A stretch of DNA of 64,000 nt from Pomphorhynchus laevis (GCA_012934845.2 WNNJ02001792.1:31291-95290), one strand, 5' to 3'. Positions 9,987 through 20,963 are shown, counted from the first letter of the stretch. Notes: a model not told the origin generated them from the sequence alone. Numbers and translations are program-made.

Positions 9987-11104
9987 CAGTGTTTCTCAAA
10001 GTGGTCCGTAGCGCCCCCTTTGGGCCTGTTTGACGTATCAGGGGGGGGCGGTAGAGAATTTTTGATTAAAAAGGGGTCCATGAAAGAGAGGTGGGGGTCG
10101 GTGAAAAAAATGTAAATTTTCGTCGAAAACGACGAAGAATTCAATTCCTTATTGCACCACACCGAAGTTAGATGGTTATCAAAAGGTTGTTGTTTGAATA
10201 GAGTTTTGAATCTATATAGCTCTGTCATTGAATTTTTTATCGAAAGAGATGATCCAATACACCTAAAGTTAAACGAATCAATAGTTGATATAGCATATTT
10301 GACTGATTTGTTTAATTTATTTAATGAAATGAATCTAAAACTACAGGGCAATGATCTAAACTTAATAAAGGCAAAATCTGTGCTAGCAGGATTTGTAAAT
10401 AAGATATTATTATACAAACAGAATTTAGGAAGAGGCATATTTACACAATTCCCAAATCTTGAATTAGCAAAGCCTTCAGAAGATGATATTCTTGCTTACT
10501 GCAGCCATCTTGATACCCTATATTATGATTTTAATCAAAGATTTGTCGATATTTTTACAATGAACATACCTGATTGGATTCTAGATCGTTTTTCGAACAT
10601 TCCTACAGAAGGATCAGCAAGATTGCAAGAAGAATTATTGGAATTGAGTAATGATTATGAATTGAAATTCAAATTCAAAAGCGGCTATCAACAATTTTGG
10701 TTGCAAAATAAAATTCAACAAAGTTATCCTGAAACATGGGTAATCGTTCAGAAGTTTTTGATTGCCTTCCCAACGTCATATCTGGTCGAAAGAGGATTTA
10801 GCGCAGTTACAAATCTTTTGTCAAAGAAAAGAAATCGTCTTCAAATAGTTCAGAGAGGCAATCTAAGACTTCTATTAACTAATATAGAACCGAAAATCAA
10901 AACCCTGGTAGACTCGCACCAGATACATCCGTCTCATTAAACACTTAACGCAAACTATTATTTAAATATATGGAGATCGTGCTTAAAATAAACTATAAGT
11001 AAATCAGAATTTTTATTAATATATTTTTTTATATCAGGGGGTCCATAATAAATATTGTTTTTTTTCAAAGGGGGCGGCTGACAAAAAAAGTTTGAGGAAC
11101 ACTG
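9987..11104 (+). mobile_element. Internally deleted hAT transposon
   Basis: The ends are inverted repeats: CAGTGTTTCTCAAA on the left, and CAGTGTTCCTCAAA as the reverse complement on the right. Exact 8-bp target-site duplications atttaaaa lie at 9979-9986 and 11105-11112. End sequence and 8-bp duplication are diagnostic of the hAT superfamily. The 1.1-kb element keeps only the C-terminal part of its transposase, so it would need a transposase supplied elsewhere. Confidence 0.93.
10116..10940 (+). CDS. hAT transposase, C-terminal part (ZBED-like)
   Basis: The frame opens after a TAA at 10113 and reads about 274 residues. It contains HHTEVRWLSKG, the motif after the first catalytic block in hAT transposases of the ZBED5/SCAND3/FAM200 type. 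A helical middle region follows, and then the C-terminal hATC dimerisation domain (VERGFSAVTNLLSKKRNRL, then QRGNLRLLLTNIEPKI). The BED zinc finger, the first catalytic Asp region and any natural start codon are missing, because the deletion joins the 5' terminal sequence directly to mid-gene. The retained reading frame is uninterrupted, so the copy is young. The minus-strand open stretch over 9938-10438 is its shadow. Transposition activity of this fragment alone is not expected. Confidence 0.9.
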   Translation: MFVENDEEFNSLLHHTEVRWLSKGCCLNRVLNLYSSVIEFFIERDDPIHLKLNESIVDIAYLTDLFNLFNEMNLKLQGNDLNLIKAKSVLAGFVNKILLYKQNLGRGIFTQFPNLELAKPSEDDILAYCSHLDTLYYDFNQRFVDIFTMNIPDWILDRFSNIPTEGSARLQEELLELSNDYELKFKFKSGYQQFWLQNKIQQSYPETWVIVQKFLIAFPTSYLVERGFSAVTNLLSKKRNRLQIVQRGNLRLLLTNIEPKIKTLVDSHQIHPSH

Positions 11105-11304
11105 ATTTAAAATAATAAATATTAAATTTTTCGATAATACATTTCAAGCAAATACTATCCGAGCAAACAAATGACTTTTCTTATCATCACCGTAAAATTA
11201 AATTATTCAACTGATTTCTTTAACGAATCACTTTTGCAAATTTAAGATCATCCAAATTCTGAACTATACATTGAGTCAATATAAATAAATTGAGCTTTAA
11301 AAGT

Positions 11305-11819
11305 TATTAAAGAATTTAATAGAATTTTAATAGTTTTAAAAGAATTGTGCTACATACTCGGTGTTCCATTTATATTACTCAGTGCATATTTAACATTCAA
11401 CAATGTTTAGCATACTTACTATATGAAAAGTGAAACACCGTATTGAGTGATGTTTGCTCATACACTATGAGACTATTCTAATTTAGGTTGAATTTGTAAG
11501 TATACCTTTAACACACAAATTGTCTAACACGTTTAAATTATTATAATATTACATAATATTATAGTTGGCGATAATTTTATGCAAGAGATAAGTACGATAA
11601 GTATTTTATACATACAATTTATTTTTAATTAATAAGCTAATTAAATGTAAGTTATTTTTCGTATAATTTGCATTCTATTTCAATTTGTATATTATTTTGT
11701 ACTGATGAACAAAATCTAATTATATTTTAATAATTATAATTAGAATTATAAATTATAATTATAATTATAATTTTTTTTTATTTTAAATTTTTATTATTAA
11801 TAATAAATAACGAATACAC
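11305..11819. other. AT-rich spacer
   Basis: Nothing recognised; 11730-11800 is simple AT sequence next to the 3' end of the following LINE. Confidence 0.5.
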
Positions 11820-14800
11820 ATTATACCCGCAAATGGGCATTAGTTCAACGATAGAAATCATTGTCTACAATTTCTTCTGAGAAAACCTGATTCAAGCTGT
11901 TTAACATAGTTCCGTCTGACTGTATTGCACCGTTCTTGCGTAAACGTGGGGCTCGTAAACATGCTGAGGCGGAGCGGGCTATTTCAATGGATATTTTCCT
12001 TTTGATCCGAGTGAGCGTTTCGGCGTATTCTGCATTCGTTCGGCGAGAGATTGCACCAGAAAGGGTTTTCAGTAATTTGATTGCCTGATCCCCCAATCCA
12101 CCAGATGAAGATAATACGAACGGAATGAATGTCCCTCGTTCCACCTCCACTATTCTTTCATTGTATTTAGACAATTTTCGTTGTTCATTGTACTGAAAAT
12201 TTGCTTCGAGAGATCTAGAGCTACTGGCCTGAGCAAAAACCGAAAAAACCGTAACGTCTAGAAACGTCCGCTCAAACCAATCGTTGCCAAGTCCAGAACA
12301 AACAATATCAAGCCGGGCACTAATGTCACGTGTAGTTGTGCGTTCCATAAATTTTAGATTTGCAGGTACTGTGCTTAGGACCGGCTCCGTGTTCACAGAG
12401 TTACACACTCGAGAAAGCTCTATGGCAAGTATGTCCCTTATAGCGTTGTGGCGTATAATAGGAAGGCCCCCGTTTCTACAAGCAAGTGCATGACTTATAT
12501 CCAGCTTCTCACCACAAGGACAAAAACGATTCGTCAGGTCTGAAGGCACTTGTCCATAACGGCTGGCTATGGCATCTTTGAATTGATTGGAAGATAGATT
12601 GTGCTTTTCGGTTGATAGAGGCAATGCACTTAACCACGATGATGCACCTGATCGCATCGCATGCGTAATCGCGTTGTGAACTGAAGAATCGAAATGGTCA
12701 GCTACGCTATGTAGTCGCTCTTTCAACCTGCTCATTCGTATGGAAGTAATATCTAGTAATCTTGATTTTTGAATATCATATAGAGCTTCTGCTTGGACAC
12801 CGATGTCATACGTTGATGCGAGAGATAATGAGCTATCGTACTCTAGACTCAATGTAAAGGTGGGGTCCACAATTCCAAGTCCTCCCAGCTTTAAAGGAGA
12901 TGTGAGTAACACCTTCCAATTCTGATTTAGATTCCAATCTGCGAAAAGGGGAAGAAGAACATCTCTAAGTGCAGATCCCAAGTCCGTTAACCAGTCTTCA
13001 TGACACTTGCTTGTTCGTAAAGAAAATATCCATTTCATTTGGACTGAGTTTATCAGGCCGCAGTATGCAACGTGCGGATCGATGTTGGCAACCACTGCTA
13101 GTTTTCGCACAAGTGCGGTCCATTTGTATGCTTTCAACCGGATAGTATCTTCCACAAACTCTGCAGACCCTATTGGAGCACCCAAGATCATTGTTCCGTT
13201 GATCGAGGTTTTGATGTCTGGTGAGGGAATATCATGAATAGAGATCGGGAAATGCGACACAAGTACACTCTTTTCTGGATTCACATGGTAGCCGAATTTA
13301 GGACCCTCGTGAATCAGTAAATCCCATACCGTTTTCAGTTCATCCGACTTTCCAACAAAATTCGCGTCGTCGGCATACCATTTTTGAAAAACGTTGGGGA
13401 CCGAACGACTGATAAGTGCTATAAGAGGAAGTGACGAGATTGCGAAACCTGGCATCTCGAAGGGGTCTCCTTGCGTAAAACCCTCCATTGAGTAGATGCT
13501 ACTGCCATCTCCAAGAACCAATTCTGCAGGAGTACTATATATATTATTTAGTACACGTGATAACGAGGGGCATCCGTACTCTATGTTATGCAGTGCTACA
13601 TTTCGATTTAGAGAGTTGAACGCATTAGAAGCGTCTATGGCTAGCATACACATGTCACGTCCTGATGTATATCTTGCACGTAGTGAGTGAACAGCATGAT
13701 CGATACCTCCTTTCTGTCCCGCAGCTAGCTGGGAAATCCCGGCCACCTGTTGAATATCCTTTCTCACGATCTCTATTATCGCCTTGCTAACTATTCGTCT
13801 TGCGGTGTCCCCGATTCCAATCGGCCGAATGCCACCCGATTTTTTTTTGTAGGGCGATTAAGCGACAAGTTGTAAAAGCTTCTAGCTGAATGGGTTCCAC
13901 TGACTCAGTCGCTAGCCTTATCGCAAATGAAGCAAGGGACCGTGCTAAATTTATCGAGTCCTGTCCAAATTTCGTTAACATGTGCCTCCAGCTGAGTGCG
14001 TCTAGGCCAGATGGACCAGCTCCACCTTGAGTTCGCTTGCAAGCACGAATAATACATTGATCGTCCAACACGAAATATCGGCTAGTTTGATGAGTAACTG
14101 TTCCAGGTAAGTATTCGGAGAGTAATGCACTATGCATTATAGGTGCTGCTTGAGGATGAAGATCAGATAGTGCTTCCCTAACGGACTTGCCGTTTATGCA
14201 TTCGTCGGGTGATAGCATTCGGGATAGAGTTTCACCTTCCAAAATGGACGTACTTGCGGCCAACCGTCCACGAGTCACTAAATTTCGATAGCGCTTAGTC
14301 CAATCCATATCATTCTTGTCATTCCGCAAAGATCTTTCACTCTGCAGATAGTTTGCCTCGCTGTACAGTTCGCCTATTTTCCCAGATTCCCAAAGTGCTA
14401 GTCTGCGCTCTAAGGTTTTTCTTACTATCCCAATTCTCGAAGTTTGTAATCTCTGCAAAATACAATGAGAAAATACTGTTGCCTTTATCAAGGAAAAATT
14501 TGCGTCCATCCCATTGCTTGCAACGCACGAATAGAAAGATGTCAGTATCTTGATGACCATACGACTAGCATTACACGCTGGTAACATCAATAAGTTGGGA
14601 CGCCATTGGATGACATAGTCGTAAACTTGTCTCATAGATAAGACTTCGGTAAGCGGAGATTTAGGTATGTTCATTACGGATTGAGTAGCTGTGAAGTTAA
14701 TAGAAGGGTTACCTGCAACCTTACTAATTTTAGTTGACTGGGAGGCAGAATCTGAACATCCATCGTAAGGATTCGCATGAACAATTTTCATTTTAGAAGA

Positions 14801-15060
14801 ATTTAGACAATCAGAAACTCGACAATTTGTGCATTTTCTATTGTTTTTCGCACATTTAAAACCCTTACAGCGAGCTGCAGGACTATTACAAGTGCAGCAG
14901 AGTTGCATTGATGAAGTTTTTCCTCGGACCATTTAGCAAGGATCTTGCTCTTCCGATTGTGAATTGTAAGATGTTTGTTATTGTATTTGACCTGTATTAA
15001 TAATAATAACCAAGAAAGTTGTGTGGTAAGTTGTTCAGAAATTATCTTGAACACTTATAA
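11820..15060 (-). mobile_element. LINE with restriction-like endonuclease
   Basis: A single-ORF non-LTR retroelement on the minus strand, with a very short 3' UTR (11820-11844) and a short 5' leader. Its base composition is clearly less AT-rich than the flanks, and the reading frame is open apart from one single-base shift, so it looks young. Gene order is N-terminal Cys-rich finger, RT, CCHC knuckle, restriction-like endonuclease. This is the architecture of the early-branching LINE group (R2, R4, NeSL, CRE, Hero). The RT wording (TQGDP, WYADDANF) resembles a divergent set seen in cnidarian, sponge and mollusc genomes rather than R2 itself. No target duplication was recognised. Confidence 0.85.
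11845..14932 (-). CDS. RT and restriction-like endonuclease protein
   Basis: About 1029 residues. The start at 14932 directly follows an in-frame TAA. Residues 12-45 hold a Cys cluster (CCTCNSPAARCKGFKC, then CTNC). The RT contains GPSGLDALSW, AIDASNAFNSLNR, GFTQGDP (13473-13462) and YADD (13377-13366). A CPCGEKLDISHALAC knuckle (C-x-C, H, C; about 12530-12485) precedes the nuclease domain, whose likely metal-binding residues are in ARLDIVCSG and TFLDVTVF, with a later QRKLSKYNERI stretch. One extra base in a run of nine T (13840-13848, plus strand) shifts the frame between residues about 363 and 364. Eight T would make the whole ORF open, so this is a fresh indel, slippage, or an assembly error in a homopolymer. 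Confidence 0.85.
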
Positions 15061-15065
15061 CTTTT

Positions 15066-15190
15066 TCTTGATAATCGCTCTTCTATAATCGTTCTTCTAT
15101 AATCGTTCTTCTATAATCGTTCTTCTATAATCGATTAATCGCTCTTCTATAATCGTTCTTCTATAATCGCTCTTCTATAATCGCTCTTTG
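15066..15190. repeat. 14-bp tandem repeat
   Basis: About eight units of ataatcgttcttct, with some units reading ataatcgctcttct and one interrupted. It abuts the 5' side of the minus-strand LINE and may be its 5' UTR repeat or a pre-existing minisatellite. Confidence 0.85.
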
Positions 15191-17376
15191 TATGTTATTT
15201 TATTGTAAATAGTTATTTGTTAGCAGCTTAGAATTTCAAACTGATTATTATAATAATAATTTAATTATTATAATTATAATAATAAATAATTATTATTTTT
15301 TATAAAATTATAACTTATATTATTTGAATTTTATTTTAATTTTATTTCAATTCTATTATAATTTTTATATGTAATTTTTATAATTATAATAATTACTCAA
15401 AATTATAAATACTCTAAAGATAAACAAAATAATTATGGTATAATTTGATATTTCAGTTTTTTGAATATTATTAGAATATATGACGTTTTTTATATTATCA
15501 TGTGTTTATCTTTACAAAAAATTATGACGTTTTTTATAATATACTTTCATAAAATACGTTACTTTCATAAAATGCTTTTATATAATTGGTTAATATAATG
15601 CAGCTAATTAATTAACTTATTGTACAATTTTCAAATTTAGCTTTGAATTTTTTTAACCAAATTTTACAAAAATATCAATCTTTTATTTATAATTCATATT
15701 ATAATAATTAATATAATTTATTAATTCATTATAATTATAATATTTTACAATTATGATTTATTTTCAAATAAGAATTATGATCTTGCTTAAAGATTATAAT
15801 TTAAAAGTCTTTACATTAACCTATTTTCTAAATATTATAATTATATAATTATTTAATTATTATACGTAATTATTTAATTATCGATTTATTTAATTTAGCT
15901 TCTATTAAATTAGTAATAATAAATTAACGTAAGTAATTATTTAAAATTTTATAATTTATAATAGTTTAATTTATTTAAATTTGTTTTACACATTTTACAC
16001 TTTTGAGGTTTTACGTCTTACACTTTTAGATTCCTTAGAATTTATTTCTACATTAATATTTGAAAAAATTAATGATATCATTACTATATAAAAATAACAT
16101 ATTAATATCTTAAATTATATTGATATTATTACAACCTTATTTTAGGATGTTCAAAAACTTTGATACATTTCTAAACTTTTTAATTTGAAATAATTTCATT
16201 TCAGTTCAAACTTTGAATTAAAAGAATTACTACCTTTTTATTATTACAAAGATATTACGATATTTTGGTGTCATTTTATACATTTTTAACTGTTTTTTTT
16301 ACGAATACTCAACCTGATTAATTATTTTAAATGACACTTAAATAGTCAGTAACATTAGTTTTAATTTTAAATATTACATTTCGATGTAAAAAGAGACTTC
16401 TCTGTCGAAAATTTACTTATATTTGCTAGCACGGCTTTGACTTTATCGTCGATTCAAAATGATATTTTACACACCATTTTAACTTGAATTATTTTTGGTT
16501 ATCTACATCAAGAATTTGTTATCAAATTTTTACCTGGGCATTTTTTAACTCCATGTAACTATTTTTAGGAACATTCGACTATGAAACATGTTTGCGAAAA
16601 AATACATCTTTTTATAAAATTAAGTTTTTGGTTACGCATATGATGTAACGCAATTTCAATTTTCATCACTTGATTTTACAGAAATTGTTAAGAGAGTGCA
16701 TTCTAGAAAAATTTTGATTCATATATTCCCCGAGTTGGTGAGTTTGTCGACAAAGCAGGAAATAACTTAGTTATCTTCCATTTAGCCATCTGGTAATAAT
16801 ATATATAAGAACTTATGTCTTGATAAAAGTTTATATATACTGAAACTCAATTTTCAACTTACAAACATCGGATTATATGCGCATAATACTCCCAGGATAT
16901 ACCCATGAATGTCATTTCATAAAAATGATAGCAAATAAATTCAGAAACGTCAGCAGGCAAACTCAAAAATGTTTGCCTGCTGATAAAAAAATATTCTTAA
17001 ATCAAACTGAATGCTTTTAATTCTCAGAAAATCAATCAAACAAAAGCATTCAAGATATAAAAATATTTAGAAGACAAAGCACGATTTGAATTTGATTTTT
17101 AATCCTATTTTCAAAGCCTTGCAATTTTCAATTTTAACGTCTTGTAAAATACCTTCAATAATAAGGTGAATCCTTTTTAGAAGATTAGCCCTATAAAATT
17201 CCTATCGCAGTATCAATATAAAACTACTTTTGCAAAAAATATTAAAATCGTATTGATGTATCCTTTCAATGCAATCAATATTTGCATAATCATTCGTATC
17301 GTGCAATTACATACCAGCAAATGCGTTCACATTGGCTGATATTGTGTTACCAGTTTGACATTTTGATATACATAAA
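15191..17376. other. AT-rich spacer
   Basis: Mostly simple AT-rich sequence. A short perfect inverted repeat lies at 16951-16982 (12-bp arms cagcaggcaaac, 8-nt loop). No gene recognised. Confidence 0.5.
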
Positions 17377-17488
17377 ATGATGAGCGATTTAGCAGATATT
17401 TCACAATATTCAAAGAAAAACTTTGCGTTAGCTCTGGAATATCTTAAACTAGCGATTAGTATATCATGTCACGATCCGCATTTTAAAA
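17377..17488 (+). CDS. Candidate exon, TPR-like helix
   Basis: Two adjacent ATGs open 37 codons containing YSKKNFALALEYLKLAIS, and the stretch ends at a good donor (gtaagg at 17489), phase 1. The spacing of Ala, Leu and Tyr resembles one tetratricopeptide helix pair, though a single unit is weak evidence. No partner exon was found. It could be the first coding exon of an unidentified gene. Confidence 0.3.
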
Positions 17489-18126
17489 GTAAGGTGATTT
17501 TATATGCTATTATTTAAGTGTAATATGAATTACTTTGTCGTTTATAATTCCAAATATCATGACGTCTTAAAATATGAATATATTTTCAGTAAATAAAAAT
17601 TCATATGATTATCTAAGTAAGTAAGTAAGTAAGGGTTTTATTAATAGATGCATCATTTCATATTTGTTCATTGTCGTTGATGTTTTTTCAGTTTTTTTTA
17701 TAAAAAACTGAAAATCATATTTGAACGAGTGTATCGTTACTCGTTTATAATAAAACCTCAGTTTCTGTTTTATGAATTATGTTTCTTTGAGTAAAAGTGT
17801 TTCTTGAGTATATAAGCATTCAGTGAATGAGTAGTTGCTTGTTAAAAGAAAGCATTCATTGTTGCTGCATATTTAATTAAAAATTCACTCCAAAACCAAA
17901 TGAATATTAAATGATATGAATAAAATTTCATTACATCTAATTTTCGATAATATCTTCTTTTCTATAACTTTGTTATAAAATGGTCAAGTAGACGGCACAG
18001 TGTCTAATAAATTTCCTTCTGCCTTGTGAAATTTTTAAAAATTATAATAATTTCTAATAATCTATATTATTTAATCTAATAATTTATTTAATTTTTAAAT
18101 TATAATAATTGAGTAATAATTGAATA
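17489..18126. other. AT-rich spacer with hairpin
   Basis: Contains a hairpin at about 17686-17714 (ttttcagttttt / aaaaactgaaaa) and otherwise nothing recognised. Confidence 0.5.
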
Positions 18127-18301
18127 ATAAAGAATTATTGGAGCTTGATCAAAGAAAAGCGTAGATTTTTTTGATATTTCGTTAACATATGTTAGCATAT
18201 GAAGATATGAAGATATCTTCATATGAAGATACTAACAAAGATTAGCGAAATATCAAAAATAATTTCGTCTTTCCTTTGATCCAGCTCCAATAATTCTTTA
18301 T
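18127..18301. mobile_element. MITE-like inverted-repeat element
   Basis: Arms of about 56 bp (18127-18182 and 18246-18301) are imperfect reverse complements, starting ataaagaattattggagct on each side and reaching gatatttcg inward. The centre holds a nested gatatcttcatatg-type palindrome. No coding sequence. Single ends of the same or a related family occur at about 24895-24960, 31738-31790 and 40586-40615. Superfamily unknown, and no clear target duplication. Confidence 0.7.
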
Positions 18302-18340
18302 CAATAATGAATTATTATCAACAATTTAAAATTAAATAAT

Positions 18341-18838
18341 AATTCTAATTATTTATTATCTAATCAATTAATAATTTGGCATTACATTTAATTAATTACA
18401 CATTTTATCTATATATAAATCTAACAAGCATAATTTAAAACAGTGTTTCTCAAAGTGGTCCGTAGCGCCCCCTTTGGGCCTGTTTGACGTATCAGGGGGG
18501 GGCGGTAGAGAATTTTTGATTAAAAGGGGGTCCATGAAAGAGAGGTGGGGGTCGGTGAAAAAAATGTAAATTTTTGTCGAAAGCGACGAAGAATTCAATT
18601 CCTTATTGCACCACACCGAAGTTGTGGTGCAATAAGCATCATTTAAAATAATAAATATTAAATTTTTTGATAATACATTTCAAGCAAATACTATCCGAGC
18701 AAACAAATGACTTTTCTTATCATCACCGTAAAATTAAATTATTCAACTGATTTCTTTAACGAATCACTTTTGCAAATTTAAGATCATCCAAATTCTGAAC
18801 TATACATTGAGTCAATATGAATAAATTGAGTTTTAGAA
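18341..18838. repeat. Duplicated locus, copy 2, hAT nearly lost
   Basis: Second copy of the 9883-11304 locus. Flanks and both 8-bp target duplications (18433-18440 and 18641-18648) are kept, but only 200 bp lies between them: the hAT's left 183 bp and a short fold-back. The arms ttattgcaccac (18603-18614) and gtggtgcaataa (18624-18635) are exact reverse complements. This fits hAT excision followed by interrupted gap repair with an inverted template switch. Confidence 0.85.
18441..18640 (+). mobile_element. hAT remnant, left end only
   Basis: Begins with the same CAGTGTTTCTCAAAGTGG terminus and runs to the HHTE codons of the transposase, then ends in a 12-bp-arm palindrome and ataagcatc before the right target duplication. 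The right inverted terminus is missing, so it cannot move again. The minus-strand open stretch at 18392-18616 is a shadow. Confidence 0.85.
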
Positions 18839-20143
18839 AAAATCTTGTAATTTACAAGAAATTTCTCTCTATTTTAAGTATCTGGATAATTATTTTGTAA
18901 GCTTCTAGCATGTGCTTTTGATTTTTCTATTTTTGTAAAATTTATTTTAGCACTAAATGAAACCTTTCTTATTAAAAACTACATCAGCCTGATAAACAAT
19001 CAACAGTTATTCTCTGGCGTTATAAATTAAATCATTTCATAGAATAATAAACGCCAATCTCTAAACATAAATTATTCAAACATGCAGTTAACTGTATTGC
19101 ATACAGTTAAAAAGATTTATACATTTACTCAAGAATTGTGAAAATATACAAAACAATCAGAGTTTTCAAGAATAGTCATAATGAAGTAAAACTATTTTTA
19201 TAAGTTTTAATTTTATTCATGAGATTGACATTATCCAATATAATATTAATTATCAAATTAAAAAAAATGAATTGATGAATCTCGAATGCATAATCTAGTG
19301 CAAAACATATGATTTGATTTTACTAAAATGATAAATATTATTATAATATTAATATTATAATATATTATATTATATATTATAATACATAATATTATACTAT
19401 ATTATTTGTAAAATAATATATTCCTTGGCGTAAAGAATGTACAAATTTAAATAGTAGATTAAAATATAATTAGAATACCATTATTGTTAACTTATATTTG
19501 ACGATATTCAACTACATAATGAAACTATTTAGCTTCATTATATTTTGGCTGAAACGTTAATTCCTTAAAATGTAGAATAATTGCAAGTGCGCATATGAAC
19601 ACGTTTAGTAAAATACGAGTCTACAAATATTTCAAATTTTAATTCATATTTATGTTGGATATTTGATCGCAACTTAAAGTGCTCATTTGTTTATTTAATA
19701 ATATACGTCAGTGTCCTTTAGTCTTGTGATTACAAAGCATTTTTCTTTATTTTTAATTGCAAATTGTCATTCTAGATTTAAACGAGAATTTTCGTTACCA
19801 AATTATTTTCCTGAATGAAACCACATGAAGTTTAAAAAGGAATGAGAGCATTAAGCTGTTCAAAATCATGGCAGATCTGGATTCGCGTCCTTATAGGTAC
19901 TAATTATATTTAAACAGCTATAATCAACCAGATTCTTAAATTGAATTCTATAAATCGATTTATAAAATTTATATATTTTAATATAAAAATTATATATTTT
20001 TTAATTTATAAATATTAATTTATAAAATTAATTTTATAAAATTATAAATTAATTAATAATATAAATTTAAAAGATTGCAATTAATTCTAAATATTAATGA
20101 ATGATAATTTTATTTCTTTTTAAAAATGTAATAAATAATGTCC
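18839..20143. other. AT-rich spacer
   Basis: Nothing recognised. An ATG with ten codons ending at a gtact donor (19888-19916) is too short to call. Confidence 0.45.
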
Positions 20144-20327
20144 GTAGTGCAGAAGAAAACTCAGTATACTTGAGTTTCAAAAATCCTGATTTCAGGATTT
20201 TCAAAAATCCTGAAATCATTCAACAAGTAGAAAATCATGCTTGCCTTAAATGACTTGTCAAATGTGGAATGACCATAAAATAATAATTAATTAAAGACTC
20301 AGTATACTTGAGTTTCTTCTGCACTAC
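20144..20327. repeat. Inverted-repeat element with nested palindromes
   Basis: Ends are inverted repeats of about 31 bp (gtagtgcagaagaaa at 20144 and its complement ending at 20327), each including a near-palindromic actcagtatacttgagt. A further small palindrome built on aaaatcctgatttcaggatttt lies near 20179-20200. Size and structure fit a MITE or a fold-back element; no target duplication was recognised. Confidence 0.65.
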
Positions 20328-20347
20328 ACAAAACTTTTGTAATGTTA

Positions 20348-20385
20348 GATTTATTCCGCCCGCATGAATGCGGGCGGAATAAATC
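20348..20385. repeat. GC-rich 18-bp-arm perfect palindrome
   Basis: Arms 20348-20365 (gatttattccgcccgcat) and 20368-20385 are exact reverse complements with a 2-nt spacer. The GC-rich core is striking in AT-rich DNA. Confidence 0.9.
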
Positions 20386-20963
20386 AACGTGTAATTCGCA
20401 AACGTTACCTCAAGGTTAGGATATTTCAACAACTAAAATTTAGCAATATAGATTTTTAAATTAAAAAATTTTAAGATTAAAAATTTCAAAATTTTTAATT
20501 TTAAATTAAAAATTTAAAAACTAAATTAATAAATATTTATTTATTAATGATTTGATTCTAAATTTAATTAATTACTTTAAACAAACCAGGAAAACCATCA
20601 CTTTCATTACTATAGCAATAGTAAATACCGATTAAACCAGACAGGAAAACAATCGTTTTCAACAGCTATAAATCTAATTAACGAAGGTAAATATTGTACA
20701 TTAAACGTTGCAATCTAATGTATAACACAGCACAAGAGTGCATGCACTACAGAAACGTTTTCAAGGTAGCGAATTTATCAGATGAGATTATTTATCAGGA
20801 GGAAATAAAAATCATCGTTATAATGATTTGGAAATCAAAAATAGCACTCTTTGTGCTTCATCAACACCACAAAGAGTGAAAAGTTCTTTCTCTGAAATAT
20901 ACATCAGAAAATGCAACCTTCTCCTGACTGTTTTCTCCTGAGAGGTTTCGATAAAGTCTCATT
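20386..20963. other. Spacer with hairpin
   Basis: Contains the hairpin 20845-20878 (cactctttgtg / cacaaagagtg). An open stretch at 20694-20879 has no recognisable motif and is not called. Confidence 0.45.

Larger units (their letters stand above)
9883..11304. repeat. Duplicated locus carrying a hAT, copy 1
   Basis: About 100 bp left of the hAT and about 195 bp right of it are nearly identical to sequence flanking the hAT remnant at 18441-18640, including the same 8-bp target duplication. The two hAT copies therefore did not insert independently: a segment already containing the hAT was duplicated. Similarity ends sharply near 9883 and 11304. Confidence 0.85.

Noticed and set aside
9938-10438. 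Minus-strand open frame of 166 codons
   Set aside because: Antisense shadow of the hAT transposase; no motif of its own.
12284-13690. Plus-strand open frames inside the minus-strand LINE
   Set aside because: Shadows of the RT/endonuclease ORF.
19888-19916. Short ATG exon with gtact donor
   Set aside because: Ten codons and a weak donor are not enough to separate it from chance.
20348-20385. Rho-independent terminator
   Set aside because: GC-rich hairpin but no T tract, and the genome is eukaryotic.
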